27,330 nt of DNA. Source: an uncultured Eubacteriales bacterium (GTDB lineage Bacteria; Bacillota; Clostridia; Oscillospirales; CAG-272). Numbering within the stretch: position 1 is the first letter of the stretch; every line of letters begins with the position of its first letter. Below are positions 1 to 7,222 of this stretch, in pieces. The notes beneath the pieces were generated by a model, which worked only from the letters and a program-made list of their open reading frames with translations, was not told the origin of the DNA and made no database searches. The stretch is taken from positions 1-27,330 of the forward strand of contig URDS01000023.1 in assembly GCA_900546635.1 (NCBI GenBank), given 5' to 3'. The position numbers and the translations under genes are program-made.

Positions 1-95
1 TGCTGCCCGCTTTTTGCATGTCCAAAGCAATTTGCCGATTGCCGCGCGAAGTGGCTTTCCCACGCTCTCTTGTCCGAGAGAAGGGGAGAAAAAAC
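1..95 (+). other. Leader upstream of the cytX-like start
   Basis: This stretch precedes the GTG start at 96 and carries its ribosome binding site (AAGGGGAG, about 81-88). Reading frame 1 is open from the window edge and stops with TGA at 97-99, overlapping the GTG. It could therefore be the tail of an upstream gene, but the short peptide is not recognisable. CytX genes often follow a TPP riboswitch, but I see no conserved TPP core here. This segment probably belongs to the same foreign piece as the CytX-like N-terminus. Confidence 0.3.
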
Positions 96-1319
96 GTGAA
101 CGAAGCAAAAACATCTGTGTGGTCAAACGGGCTGATCTGGTTTGGCGCAGCCGTCTCGATTGCCGAGATTTTGACCGGCACCATGATTGCCCCCCTCGGC
201 TTTTCCAAGGGGCTGGCGGCCATCCTGCTGGGACATCTCATCGGCTGCGTGCTGCTCTACCTGGCCGTGGTCAAAAAGTACGAGCCGCTTTTGCTGATGC
301 CCATTGCATTCGGCATGCTGCTCGCCAATCTCCCCGGCGCGGAATTGTTTCACATGGAATATTTTCTGCGGGAAGAACTCAATTACTCTGAGATTCTGCA
401 CGGCGGACTGATCGACATCCTGTATCTCGGCGTCAAGCTCGGCATTTACCCATCTCTCATCTTCCTCGGTGTCGGCGCGATGACCGATTTCACGCCGCTG
501 ATTGCGAATCCCAAAAGTCTTTTGCTCGGCGCGGCGGCGCAATTTGGTGTATTTGCCGCCTTTTTCGGCGCGCTCTTCCTCGGATTTGATCCGGAGCAAG
601 CGGCGGCAATTGGTATTATCGGCGGCGCGGACGGACCTACGGCTATCCTCGTCACCAAAACCCTGGCTCCGCTGCTTCTCGGACCGATTGCAATCGCCGC
701 CTATTCCTATATGGCGCTGATTCCGATCATACAGCCGCCGTTCATGAAGCTCTTAACAACAAAAAAAGAGCGTTCGGTGGTCATGAAAAATCTGCGGCCG
801 GTTTCCAAAGTTGAAAAAATCGTATTCCCCATCGCTGTAGCCGTAATCATCATTTTACTCGTTCCGGACGCAGCGCCGCTGATCGGTTTTCTTATGCTCG
901 GAAATCTGTTAACCGTGTGCGGCGTCACCGAGCGTCTGTCCAAAACCGCTCAAAACGAACTTTGCAATATACTCACCATTTTCCTCGGCGTATCGGTTGG
1001 AGCTACAGCGAACGCGGCAAGCTTTTTGTCGCTTCAGACGGTTTATATCGTCATTCTCGGACTTGCGGCGTTCATCATCGCAACCTGCGCGGGTATTCTG
1101 TTCGGTAAACTGATGTACGTACTGACAAAAGGAAAAATCAATCCGCTGATCGGCTCTGCAGGAGTAAGCGCAGTTCCGATGGCCGCGCGCGTGAGCAACA
1201 TGGTCGGTCAAAAAGAGAATCCTTCCAATTTCTTGCTTATGCACGCCATGGGACCGAATGTTGCTGGGGTAATCGGTTCTGCCGTTGCAGCAGGTATTTT
1301 CCTGCAGTTCTTCAAATAA
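96..1319 (+). CDS. oadB: Chimeric ORF: CytX-like N-terminus fused to Na+-translocating decarboxylase beta subunit
   Basis: From about residue 58 on, this is the integral-membrane beta subunit of a biotin-dependent Na+-pumping decarboxylase (OadB/GcdB). It decarboxylates carboxybiotin and couples this to Na+ export. Hallmarks are GVGAMTDF (about 125-132), the family signature GGADGPTAI (about 176-184) holding the key aspartate, and a C-terminal block with SAVPMAAR and AMGPNVAG. Many hydrophobic helices fit the family. Residues 1-57 do not match OadB. They match the start of CytX-type hydroxymethylpyrimidine permeases (SNGLIWFGAAVSIAEILTGT, then APLGFSKGLA). The switch falls in VLLYLA (nt 249-266), which both families can contain. 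GTG at 96 is chosen for its AAGGGGAG site. An ATG at 18 is in frame but would add an unsupported leader. The native OadB start is missing. The true partner, oadA, follows after 21 bp. Confidence 0.85.
   Translation: MNEAKTSVWSNGLIWFGAAVSIAEILTGTMIAPLGFSKGLAAILLGHLIGCVLLYLAVVKKYEPLLLMPIAFGMLLANLPGAELFHMEYFLREELNYSEILHGGLIDILYLGVKLGIYPSLIFLGVGAMTDFTPLIANPKSLLLGAAAQFGVFAAFFGALFLGFDPEQAAAIGIIGGADGPTAILVTKTLAPLLLGPIAIAAYSYMALIPIIQPPFMKLLTTKKERSVVMKNLRPVSKVEKIVFPIAVAVIIILLVPDAAPLIGFLMLGNLLTVCGVTERLSKTAQNELCNILTIFLGVSVGATANAASFLSLQTVYIVILGLAAFIIATCAGILFGKLMYVLTKGKINPLIGSAGVSAVPMAARVSNMVGQKENPSNFLLMHAMGPNVAGVIGSAVAAGIFLQFFK
249..267 (+). other. Probable chimeric junction (cytX-like / oadB)
   Basis: The coding sequence changes family within codons for VLLYLA. 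Upstream residues resemble CytX permeases. Downstream residues (VVKKYEPLLLMPIAFG) are the typical OadB start of the membrane core. The reading frame is kept across the junction. A short shared sequence at the join is what a low-k assembly merge would leave. Confidence 0.7.
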
Positions 1320-1340
1320 CATACAAAGGGGAAAAAATCA

Positions 1341-2738
1341 ATGTCTAAAATAAAAATTACGGAAACGGTGCTGCGCGATTCTCATCAATCGCTGGCAGCT
1401 ACCCGAATGACGACCGAGGAAATGCTGCCCATATTGGAAGCATTGGATGCGGTCGGGTATCACGCGCTGGAAGCCTGGGGCGGCGCGACCTTTGACGCCT
1501 GCCTGCGTTTCTTAAACGAAGATCCGTGGGATAGACTTCGCACAATCCGCGCGCATGTAAAGAATACCAAACTTCAAATGCTCTTCCGCGGTCAAAATAT
1601 TCTCGGTTATCGTCATTACGCTGACGACGTGGTGGAATACTTTGTGCAGAAATGCGTGGCAAACGGAATGGATATTATCCGTATATTTGACGCGCTGAAC
1701 GATCCGCGCAATCTGAAAACCACGATCAACGCCACAAAGAAAGAGGGCGGCCATGTCCAAGTCGCATTCAGCTATACTACCAGTCCCGTACACAACAACG
1801 AATATTTTGCAAAGCTTGCAAAGCAAATGGAGGAAATGGGCGCAGATTCAATCTGCATCAAGGATATGTCCGGCTTGCTCAAGCCCTACGACGCGTACGA
1901 TCTGGTTAAAAAGCTGAAAGCCAATGTTTCGGTTCCGATCGAACTGCACTCTCACTACACCGCAGGACTTGCTTCCATGACGTATCTTAAAGCGATTGAA
2001 GCCGGCGTGGATATTATCGACACGGCCATCTCTCCCTTTGCGCTCGGCACCTCACAGCCGCCGACCGAACCGATCGTGGCCACACTTGCCGGAACGGAAT
2101 ACGATACAGGACTCGATTTGGATAAACTGAACGTCGTATCCAAATATTTTGACGGTCTGCGTGAAAGCTATCTGGAAAGCGGACTGATCAATCCCAAGGT
2201 TTTGAAAGTAGACGTCAATGCGCTGCGCTATCAGGTTCCGGGCGGTATGCTCTCAAATCTCGTATCTCAATTGAAGCAGGCCGGCAAGCTGGATAAGCTG
2301 GACGAAGTGCTGGCGGAAGTGCCGCGCGTCCGCGCCGATGCGGGCTATCCCCCGCTGGTTACGCCTTCTTCGCAAATTGTAGGTACACAAGCTGTATTTA
2401 ACGTCATTTCAGGTGAGCGCTACAAGATCGTTACCAAAGAATTCAAGGGCATTGTACACGGCGATTACGGCAGAACCCCTGTTCCGATCTCGGATGAATT
2501 CCGCAAAAAAATCATTGGGAATGAAAAACCCATCACCTGCCGTCCGGCGGACAATCTTGCGCCTGAATTGGACACGCTTCGTGAAAAAGTCAAGCCCTAT
2601 ATGGAACAGGATGAAGACATTCTCACCTATGCGTTGTTTGAGCAGGTAGCCACGAAATTCTTTGAGCAACGCAAGAACAAAAAATACGGTCTTGACGGAA
2701 AAAACGCCGATAAAGAACTCGGCATTCACAGCGTATAA
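1341..2738 (+). CDS. oadA: Oxaloacetate decarboxylase alpha subunit, carboxyltransferase only (no biotin domain)
   Basis: This cytoplasmic carboxyltransferase moves the carboxyl group of oxaloacetate to biotin, releasing pyruvate. The carboxybiotin is then decarboxylated by the membrane beta subunit with Na+ export. The 465-residue protein has the HMGL-like TIM barrel: RDSHQS with the metal-binding Asp13, the biotin-transfer lysine in CIKDMSG (Lys174), and metal ligands in HSHYTAG (His203, His205). The conserved PycB/OadA C-terminal domain follows. It ends in a short polar tail and lacks the MKM biotin-attachment domain found at the end of fused OadA proteins, so a separate biotin carrier and a gamma subunit must lie elsewhere, perhaps upstream of the chimeric junction. 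The ribosome site is AAGGGG. The related pyruvate carboxylase B subunit is the main alternative, but the neighbouring beta subunit favours the decarboxylase. Confidence 0.93.
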   Translation: MSKIKITETVLRDSHQSLAATRMTTEEMLPILEALDAVGYHALEAWGGATFDACLRFLNEDPWDRLRTIRAHVKNTKLQMLFRGQNILGYRHYADDVVEYFVQKCVANGMDIIRIFDALNDPRNLKTTINATKKEGGHVQVAFSYTTSPVHNNEYFAKLAKQMEEMGADSICIKDMSGLLKPYDAYDLVKKLKANVSVPIELHSHYTAGLASMTYLKAIEAGVDIIDTAISPFALGTSQPPTEPIVATLAGTEYDTGLDLDKLNVVSKYFDGLRESYLESGLINPKVLKVDVNALRYQVPGGMLSNLVSQLKQAGKLDKLDEVLAEVPRVRADAGYPPLVTPSSQIVGTQAVFNVISGERYKIVTKEFKGIVHGDYGRTPVPISDEFRKKIIGNEKPITCRPADNLAPELDTLREKVKPYMEQDEDILTYALFEQVATKFFEQRKNKKYGLDGKNADKELGIHSV

Positions 2739-2747
2739 ATACACAGA

Positions 2748-2778
2748 AGAAGCCGGGGACAAACTTTCCCCGGCTTCT
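2748..2778. terminator. Hairpin after oadA
   Basis: AGAAGCCGGGGA (2748-2759) pairs perfectly with TCCCCGGCTTCT (2767-2778) around a 7-nt loop, starting 10 nt after the oadA stop. The T-tract is poor, so it may act together with the second hairpin just downstream. Confidence 0.7.
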
Positions 2779-2794
2779 CTACTTATCATATGAA

Positions 2795-2825
2795 AAAATA
2801 CGGAACGCAAAGCGTTCCGTATTTT
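2795..2825. terminator. Bidirectional terminator between oadA and rplS
   Basis: AAAATACGGAACGC (2795-2808) pairs with GCGTTCCGTATTTT (2812-2825) around a 3-nt loop. The A-run on one side and T-run on the other let it work for both converging genes. On the minus strand it lies about 23 nt past the rplS stop. Confidence 0.75.
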
Positions 2826-2847
2826 CCTGGGTATGTCTACCCGAAAC

Positions 2848-3195
2848 TCAGTTATCGATTTTCTCTTTAACTTTCGCGCTCTTACCAACGCGCTCGCGAA
2901 TGTAGTACAGCTTTGCACGACGGATCTTACCGACACGCACAAGCTCAACTTTCGCCACATTCGGTGAATGTACGGGGAAAGTCTTTTCAACACCGCATCC
3001 ATATGCAACACGTCTGACGGTAAACGTTTCCGAAATTCCGCCGCCGTGCTTTGCGATAACCGTACCCTCAAAGATCTGGATTCTTTCCCGGGCTCCCTCC
3101 TTGATTCGGTTGTGCACTTTTACCGTGCTTCCGATTTCAACCACAGGGGGATTTTCCTTGATCTGCTCGCTTACAAAAGCCTGAATTTTATCCAT
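2848..3195 (-). CDS. rplS: 50S ribosomal protein L19
   Basis: L19 sits at the 30S-50S interface of the ribosome. The 115-residue product has the family length and sequence, including the N-terminal helix with KENPPVVEIGSTVKVHNRIKEG cut across conserved strands, the block GTVIAKHGGGISETFTVRR, and the C-terminal RRAKLYYIRER followed by a lysine-rich end. ATG at 3195 is chosen over an in-frame GTG at 3198, because AAGGAGG (3203-3209) lies 7 nt before the ATG but only 4 nt before the GTG. In many Firmicutes rplS precedes lepB-rbgA-rnhB in the same direction, often with trmD before it. Here it is transcribed alone and in the opposite direction. Confidence 0.97.
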   Translation of the reverse strand: MDKIQAFVSEQIKENPPVVEIGSTVKVHNRIKEGARERIQIFEGTVIAKHGGGISETFTVRRVAYGCGVEKTFPVHSPNVAKVELVRVGKIRRAKLYYIRERVGKSAKVKEKIDN

Positions 3196-3209
3196 CACGG
3201 CTCCTCCTT

Positions 3210-3275
3210 ATTCATCGAACATTCTTGCGTGAGCATGCAGAGGACTGTTCTTATTCATGTGCTTTACACACAACG
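3210..3275 (-). promoter_or_regulatory. rplS 5' leader, possible L19 autoregulatory hairpin
   Basis: The leader between the predicted start of transcription (about 3275) and the ribosome site can fold. GAACA pairs with TGTTC, enclosing an inner TCTGC paired with GC-AAGA with one bulged A. Firmicutes L19 leaders are known. I cannot confirm the covariation pattern by eye, so this is only a candidate. Confidence 0.3.
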
Positions 3276-3281
3276 TTTGTT

Positions 3282-3310
3282 ATTTTACCATAAAGAAACA
3301 TAAAATGCAA
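3282..3310 (-). promoter_or_regulatory. rplS promoter
   Basis: On the minus strand, TTGCAT (3305-3310), a 17-bp spacer and TAAAAT (3282-3287) form a sigma-A type promoter about 87 bp upstream of the rplS ATG. Confidence 0.6.
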
Positions 3311-3432
3311 TAGTTTTTATAAAAATGCCCATGAAACTGTGTTTTTTATTTACATATATAGCTGCACACAAAAGCGCCTGACTTCCCAAGGGCATGTTTT
3401 CATAAAAAATTAACAGAATCCGGCAAAATATA

Positions 3433-3461
3433 TTGTATAATTCGCCGCGCTGTGTTATAAT
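3433..3461 (+). promoter_or_regulatory. Promoter of the apgM-lepB-thrC gene run
   Basis: TTGTAT (3433-3438), a 17-bp spacer and a perfect TATAAT (3456-3461) lie 66 bp upstream of the ATG at 3527. A TGTG just before the -10 gives an extended -10 character. The rest of the 3211-3526 gap is AT-rich and shows no other gene. Confidence 0.7.
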
Positions 3462-3526
3462 AATTTGAATATTAGTAAATAAAATTACTTTGTATAAAAA
3501 TGTTATCTGCACGGAGAAATACATCT

Positions 3527-4735
3527 ATGAAATATCTGATTCTGGTCTGCGACGGTATGGCGGACAGGAAAATCAAAGAACTCGGCGACCGTACGCCGAT
3601 GGAAGCCGCAAACAAACCGACCATGGATACGCTCGCGAAAGTTTCCCTCTGCGGCACGGTCTCCAATGTCCCCACAGGCATGGTTCCCGAAAGCGATACG
3701 GCCAATCTCTCTATTCTGTCTTATGACCCGAGACTCTATTCAAAAGGCAGATCGCCGCTTGAAGCCATGAGCATCGGCCTTGATATGCAGCCGGACGAAA
3801 CGGCATATCGCTGCAATCTGGTAACCCTCAGCGAAGAAGAAGACTATCCGCACAAGATCATGCTGGATCACAGTGCGGACGAAATCACCACGGCCGAGGC
3901 GGATCAGTTGATTCATGCGCTTGAAGCCGCTTTCGGCAATGACATGCGGCATTTTTATACTGGTGTCTCCTACCGGCACTGCCTGCTCTGGAAAAATTCC
4001 AGCGACACCTTTCCGTTTATGCGCCCGCATGACATCCTCGGTCAATGCATTGAATCCTATCTTCCCGCAGGGGAAACCGGAGAACCTTTTTACAAGCTCA
4101 TGCGCGCGAGCTACGATATTTTAAACGAGCATCCCGTCAATACGGCAAGAAGACAGGCCGGCAAACGCCCCGCCAATTCGATTTGGCTGTGGAGTCCCGG
4201 CAAGAAACCCGCACTTCCCTCTTTTACAGAAAAATGGGGATTGCGGGGCGCCGTCATTTCCGCAGTTGATCTGATCAAAGGCATCGGAATCTGTGCCGGT
4301 ATGACTTCTATTGATGTCGAGGGTGCAACGGGAACCGTGCATACCAATTACAAAGGAAAAGCCGAAGCCGCGATGCAGGCTTTTGACACCGGCTACGATC
4401 TGGTTTTCGTACATGTCGAGGGGCCGGATGAATGCGGTCACCGCGCTGAAATCGAAAACAAAGTATCGGCGATTGAACAAATAGACCAATACATTCTGAA
4501 GCCCGTTTTAGATCATCTGAAAGAAAGTTCGGAGCCGTTCAAAATTTTTGTACTTCCCGACCATCCGACACCGATAGAACTCCGAACACATAGTATGGAA
4601 CCCGTTCCGTTTTTTGTATTTTCAAGTGAAAAAGCTGTCCGAGGCATCGACTCGTTTACAGAAGCCAAAGCAGAATGCACAAAGCTTTATTATCCGGACG
4701 GCAGTCAACTGCTGAACTTTATTATCGAAAAATAA
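3527..4735 (+). CDS. ApgM-family cofactor-independent phosphoglycerate mutase / proposed homoserine kinase
   Basis: This 402-residue protein belongs to the alkaline-phosphatase superfamily branch of archaeal-type phosphoglycerate mutases (ApgM, COG3635). Metal-binding Asp9 lies in LVCDGMAD, and the nucleophile region is ESDTANLSIL (Ser56). Later metal ligands are in DECGHRAE and LPDHPTPIELRTHS. The family in bacteria includes both 2,3-BPG-independent phosphoglycerate mutases and a subgroup proposed to be homoserine kinases, because they sit with threonine genes in genomes lacking ThrB. Here thrC lies downstream in the same gene run, which favours the homoserine kinase role. Enolase is in the window but is 15 kb away on the other strand. 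ATG at 3527 is chosen over the upstream in-frame ATG at 3500 because it starts the conserved MKYLILVCDG and has GGAG 10 nt before it. lepB follows after 12 bp. Confidence 0.88.
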   Translation: MKYLILVCDGMADRKIKELGDRTPMEAANKPTMDTLAKVSLCGTVSNVPTGMVPESDTANLSILSYDPRLYSKGRSPLEAMSIGLDMQPDETAYRCNLVTLSEEEDYPHKIMLDHSADEITTAEADQLIHALEAAFGNDMRHFYTGVSYRHCLLWKNSSDTFPFMRPHDILGQCIESYLPAGETGEPFYKLMRASYDILNEHPVNTARRQAGKRPANSIWLWSPGKKPALPSFTEKWGLRGAVISAVDLIKGIGICAGMTSIDVEGATGTVHTNYKGKAEAAMQAFDTGYDLVFVHVEGPDECGHRAEIENKVSAIEQIDQYILKPVLDHLKESSEPFKIFVLPDHPTPIELRTHSMEPVPFFVFSSEKAVRGIDSFTEAKAECTKLYYPDGSQLLNFIIEK

Positions 4736-4747
4736 GGAGCTTCCAAC

Positions 4748-5320
4748 ATGCCCGAAACGCAAAACAAATCCTCTTTTACGCTGAATCTGTTTGACTGGGT
4801 TGAACTCACCATACTCTCTGCCTGTCTGGTATTGTTGTTTTTTACATTCGTTGCACGCCCGGCGCGTGTAGACGGAGATTCCATGCAGGAAACCCTGCAC
4901 CACGGCGAAATGCTGCTTTTATCGGACCTGTTTTTTGAGCCGGAATACGGCGATATAATCGTATTTCAAAAAATCAATTCCCGCCATTCACAGCCGATTG
5001 TAAAGCGCGTCATTGCAACCCCCGGCCAAACAGTTGACATTGATTTTGATACTTGGATTGTCACCGTTACCGATCCGGACGGAACTGAACATGTTCTGGA
5101 TGAAAGCGCATATCGCAAACTCGCCACCGACGCGCGTGTGACAACCAATCTTGAATTTCCGATTCATGTCGGCGAGAACCAATATTTTGTGATGGGCGAC
5201 AATCGGAATCACTCTTTAGACAGCCGCAGTTCGGAAATCGGACTCGTAGACCGAAATGAAATTATCGGGAAAGTGTTGGTTCGCCTGTTTCCCATCGGAA
5301 AATTCGGCATCGTAAAATAA
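4748..5320 (+). CDS. lepB: Signal peptidase I
   Basis: This membrane serine protease cleaves signal peptides from secreted proteins. The 190-residue protein has one N-terminal membrane segment (about 17-36) followed by an extracytoplasmic catalytic domain. The nucleophile is Ser45 in DGDSM and the general base is Lys86 in VKRVIATPG. The conserved box GDNRNHSLDSR (about 150-160) is intact. Length and single-span layout match the Gram-positive type. It starts 12 bp after the ApgM-like gene and precedes rbgA by 18 bp, the conserved Firmicutes order lepB-rbgA-rnhB. Confidence 0.96.
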   Translation: MPETQNKSSFTLNLFDWVELTILSACLVLLFFTFVARPARVDGDSMQETLHHGEMLLLSDLFFEPEYGDIIVFQKINSRHSQPIVKRVIATPGQTVDIDFDTWIVTVTDPDGTEHVLDESAYRKLATDARVTTNLEFPIHVGENQYFVMGDNRNHSLDSRSSEIGLVDRNEIIGKVLVRLFPIGKFGIVK

Positions 5321-5338
5321 ACGGCGAGGATATTTTTC

Positions 5339-6220
5339 ATGTCAGACACGCAATTTCAGATACAATGGTTTCCCGGACATATGGCGAAAACCCGCCGGCT
5401 GATTCAGGAAAATCTCGGACTTGTGGATATTGTCATCGAGATTCGGGATGCCAGAATTCCGTACAGTTCTCAAAATCCGGAGATTTCAAGGCTGATCGGA
5501 GACAAGCCGCGGTTGATTTTATTAAATAAAGCTTCTCTGGCCGACCCGGCTGTAAGTAGCGCATGGCAGCGCCGTTTTGAAAAAGAAAATGAAAACTGCC
5601 TTTTAATCGACTGTATAACCGGGGAGGGACTGCGCGCCATTTATCCGGCCGTTGCCGAAATTCTAAAGGACAAGCTCAAGCGCTGGAATGAAAAAGGCAT
5701 GATCGGGAAAAAAATCCGCGCCATGGTTGTCGGTATCCCGAATGTCGGGAAATCCGCCTTTATCAACCGCCTTGCCGGTACGAAAAAAGCAAAAGTAGAA
5801 GATCGTCCCGGCGTCACCATGACCAAGCAATGGATTTCCACTTCAATCGGCCTTGAGCTTTTGGATATGCCCGGCGTTCTCTGGCCGAAATTTGAAGAAA
5901 AGGAAGTCGGTGAAAATCTGGCGATAACCGGCGCTATAAAAGATCAGATTTTAGATATTGAGGAAATTGCCATGCTGCTCTGCGGTAGACTGCGCACACT
6001 TGCCGAGGATCGGTTCTCCGCGCGCTACAAACTGACGCCCGAAGAAAACTGGCTGGGGTTGGATGTATACGATCTGTTTGAACTGGTCGGAAAAAAGCGC
6101 GGATTTCTGATGTCCGGCGGAGCCGTCAACCATGAACGCACGGCGAAAATGCTTCTTTTGGAGTTTCGACGCGCCGAAATCGGACGAATTTCGCTTGAAA
6201 GCCCGAAAGTAAACAGGTGA
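5339..6220 (+). CDS. rbgA: Ribosome biogenesis GTPase RbgA (YlqF)
   Basis: RbgA is a GTPase needed for late assembly of the 50S subunit. The 293-residue protein shows the circularly permuted GTPase order typical of the family: the G4 motif comes first (LLNKASLAD, about 61-69), then G1 (GIPNVGKSAF, 131-140), G2 (PGVT, about 156-159) and G3 (DMPGV, 175-179). The N-terminal WFPGHMAKTRR matches family members. A C-terminal RNA-binding helical domain follows. It is tightly packed between lepB and rnhB. Confidence 0.96.
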   Translation: MSDTQFQIQWFPGHMAKTRRLIQENLGLVDIVIEIRDARIPYSSQNPEISRLIGDKPRLILLNKASLADPAVSSAWQRRFEKENENCLLIDCITGEGLRAIYPAVAEILKDKLKRWNEKGMIGKKIRAMVVGIPNVGKSAFINRLAGTKKAKVEDRPGVTMTKQWISTSIGLELLDMPGVLWPKFEEKEVGENLAITGAIKDQILDIEEIAMLLCGRLRTLAEDRFSARYKLTPEENWLGLDVYDLFELVGKKRGFLMSGGAVNHERTAKMLLLEFRRAEIGRISLESPKVNR

Positions 6221-6224
6221 TACG

Positions 6225-6833
6225 ATGCTGACATTTGATTATGAACTCGCTTTGATAAACGACGGATATGCCCGTGTCTGCGGTGTAGACGAAGCGGGGC
6301 GCGGACCGCTTGCCGGCCCTGTTGTTGCCGCCGCCTGCATTCTTCCGACAGACTGCGTGATCGAAGGTCTCAATGATTCCAAAAAATTATCCGAATCCAA
6401 GCGGGAAAAACTGTTTGATCAAATTCGTGCCTGCGCGGTATCCTACTCTATCGCTTCGGCGTCCAATGAAGAAATCGACCGGCTGAATATTCTGAACGCA
6501 ACAATGCTCGCCATGGCGCGCGCTATAGAAGGTCTTGCGATTCCCGCAGATTTTGCCATTGTGGACGGCAACTGCGTGCGCAATTTTCCGATTCCCGCCA
6601 TGACCATCGTAAAAGGAGACGCAAAATCCCCCTCCATTGCCGCCGCATCGATTCTGGCCAAAGTGACCCGAGACCGGTATTGTCTTGAAATGGACGCGCA
6701 ATACCCGGAATATAATTTCAAAAAACACAAAGGATACCCGACCAAAGAGCATCGGGAGCTTCTGCAAAAGTACGGACCGTGTCCTCTGCACCGTCAAAGT
6801 TTTCTGCGGTGCGTACAGGGGAAAACGCCATGA
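6225..6833 (+). CDS. rnhB: Ribonuclease HII
   Basis: This endonuclease cuts the RNA strand of RNA-DNA hybrids and removes ribonucleotides misincorporated in DNA. The 202-residue product has the acidic active site: Asp22 and Glu23 in GVDEAGRGPLAGP, Asp114 in IVDGN, and Asp132 in VKGDAKS. The conserved SIAAASILAKVTRD and HKGYPTKEH blocks follow. It starts 4 bp after rbgA, and its stop overlaps the yraN start as ATGA, implying translational coupling. Confidence 0.96.
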   Translation: MLTFDYELALINDGYARVCGVDEAGRGPLAGPVVAAACILPTDCVIEGLNDSKKLSESKREKLFDQIRACAVSYSIASASNEEIDRLNILNATMLAMARAIEGLAIPADFAIVDGNCVRNFPIPAMTIVKGDAKSPSIAAASILAKVTRDRYCLEMDAQYPEYNFKKHKGYPTKEHRELLQKYGPCPLHRQSFLRCVQGKTP

Positions 6834-7207
6834 TTCTTCCGGGAAGCGCCGCTGCAACCGGTAAAAAAGGGGAGAAACTGGCGGCGGAATATCTGCGCAA
6901 CCAGGGCTACAAAATCCTTGCGCGCAATGTACGGAGCGCACACGGTGAGATTGACATAATTGCAGAAAACCGGGAATATCTTGTTTTTGCGGAAGTGAAG
7001 ACGCGGACTGAGAATCCGGAACATTTTGCAAATTACGGACGCCCTGCCGAAGCGGTAAACAAACAAAAACAACGCCATATCATTTACACCGCCGAAGTTT
7101 TTCTTCAAAAGCACCCTGTTGAAAAAGCCGCGCGCTTTGACGTAATTGAGGTGTTTCTCGGCACCAAAGTCCGATTCAATCATATCGAAGATGCATTTCG
7201 TCTCTGA
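6830..7207 (+). CDS. YraN/UPF0102 family endonuclease-like protein
   Basis: UPF0102 proteins have a Holliday-junction-resolvase-like nuclease fold. Their cellular role is poorly established. The 125-residue protein has the expected order: an N-terminal helix with GEKLAAEYLRNQGY, then GEIDIIA (Glu40, Asp42), then FAEVKTR (Glu55, Lys57), giving an intact PD-(D/E)XK-type site. The start is the ATG at 6830 that overlaps the rnhB stop. An upstream in-frame ATG at 6779 lies inside rnhB and would add an unrelated extension. Adjacency to rnhB is widely conserved. Confidence 0.92.
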   Translation: MILPGSAAATGKKGEKLAAEYLRNQGYKILARNVRSAHGEIDIIAENREYLVFAEVKTRTENPEHFANYGRPAEAVNKQKQRHIIYTAEVFLQKHPVEKAARFDVIEVFLGTKVRFNHIEDAFRL

Positions 7208-7222
7208 ACAGGAGGAACCCGG

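Noticed and set aside
1..95. TPP riboswitch in front of the cytX-like start
   Set aside because: CytX genes often have one, but the conserved core elements are not visible in the 95 bases available.
18..95. ATG at 18 as the start of the first gene
   Set aside because: It lacks a ribosome site and adds residues unlike CytX or OadB. GTG at 96 has a good site and begins the conserved sequence.
2409..3071. 220-residue minus-strand frame across the oadA end and rplS
   Set aside because: It overlaps two certain genes and two terminators, and its sequence looks like an antisense translation.
3462..3526. T-box or other amino-acid riboswitch before the thrC-containing run
   Set aside because: The leader after the predicted promoter is only about 60 nt and holds no T-box sequence or specifier hairpin.
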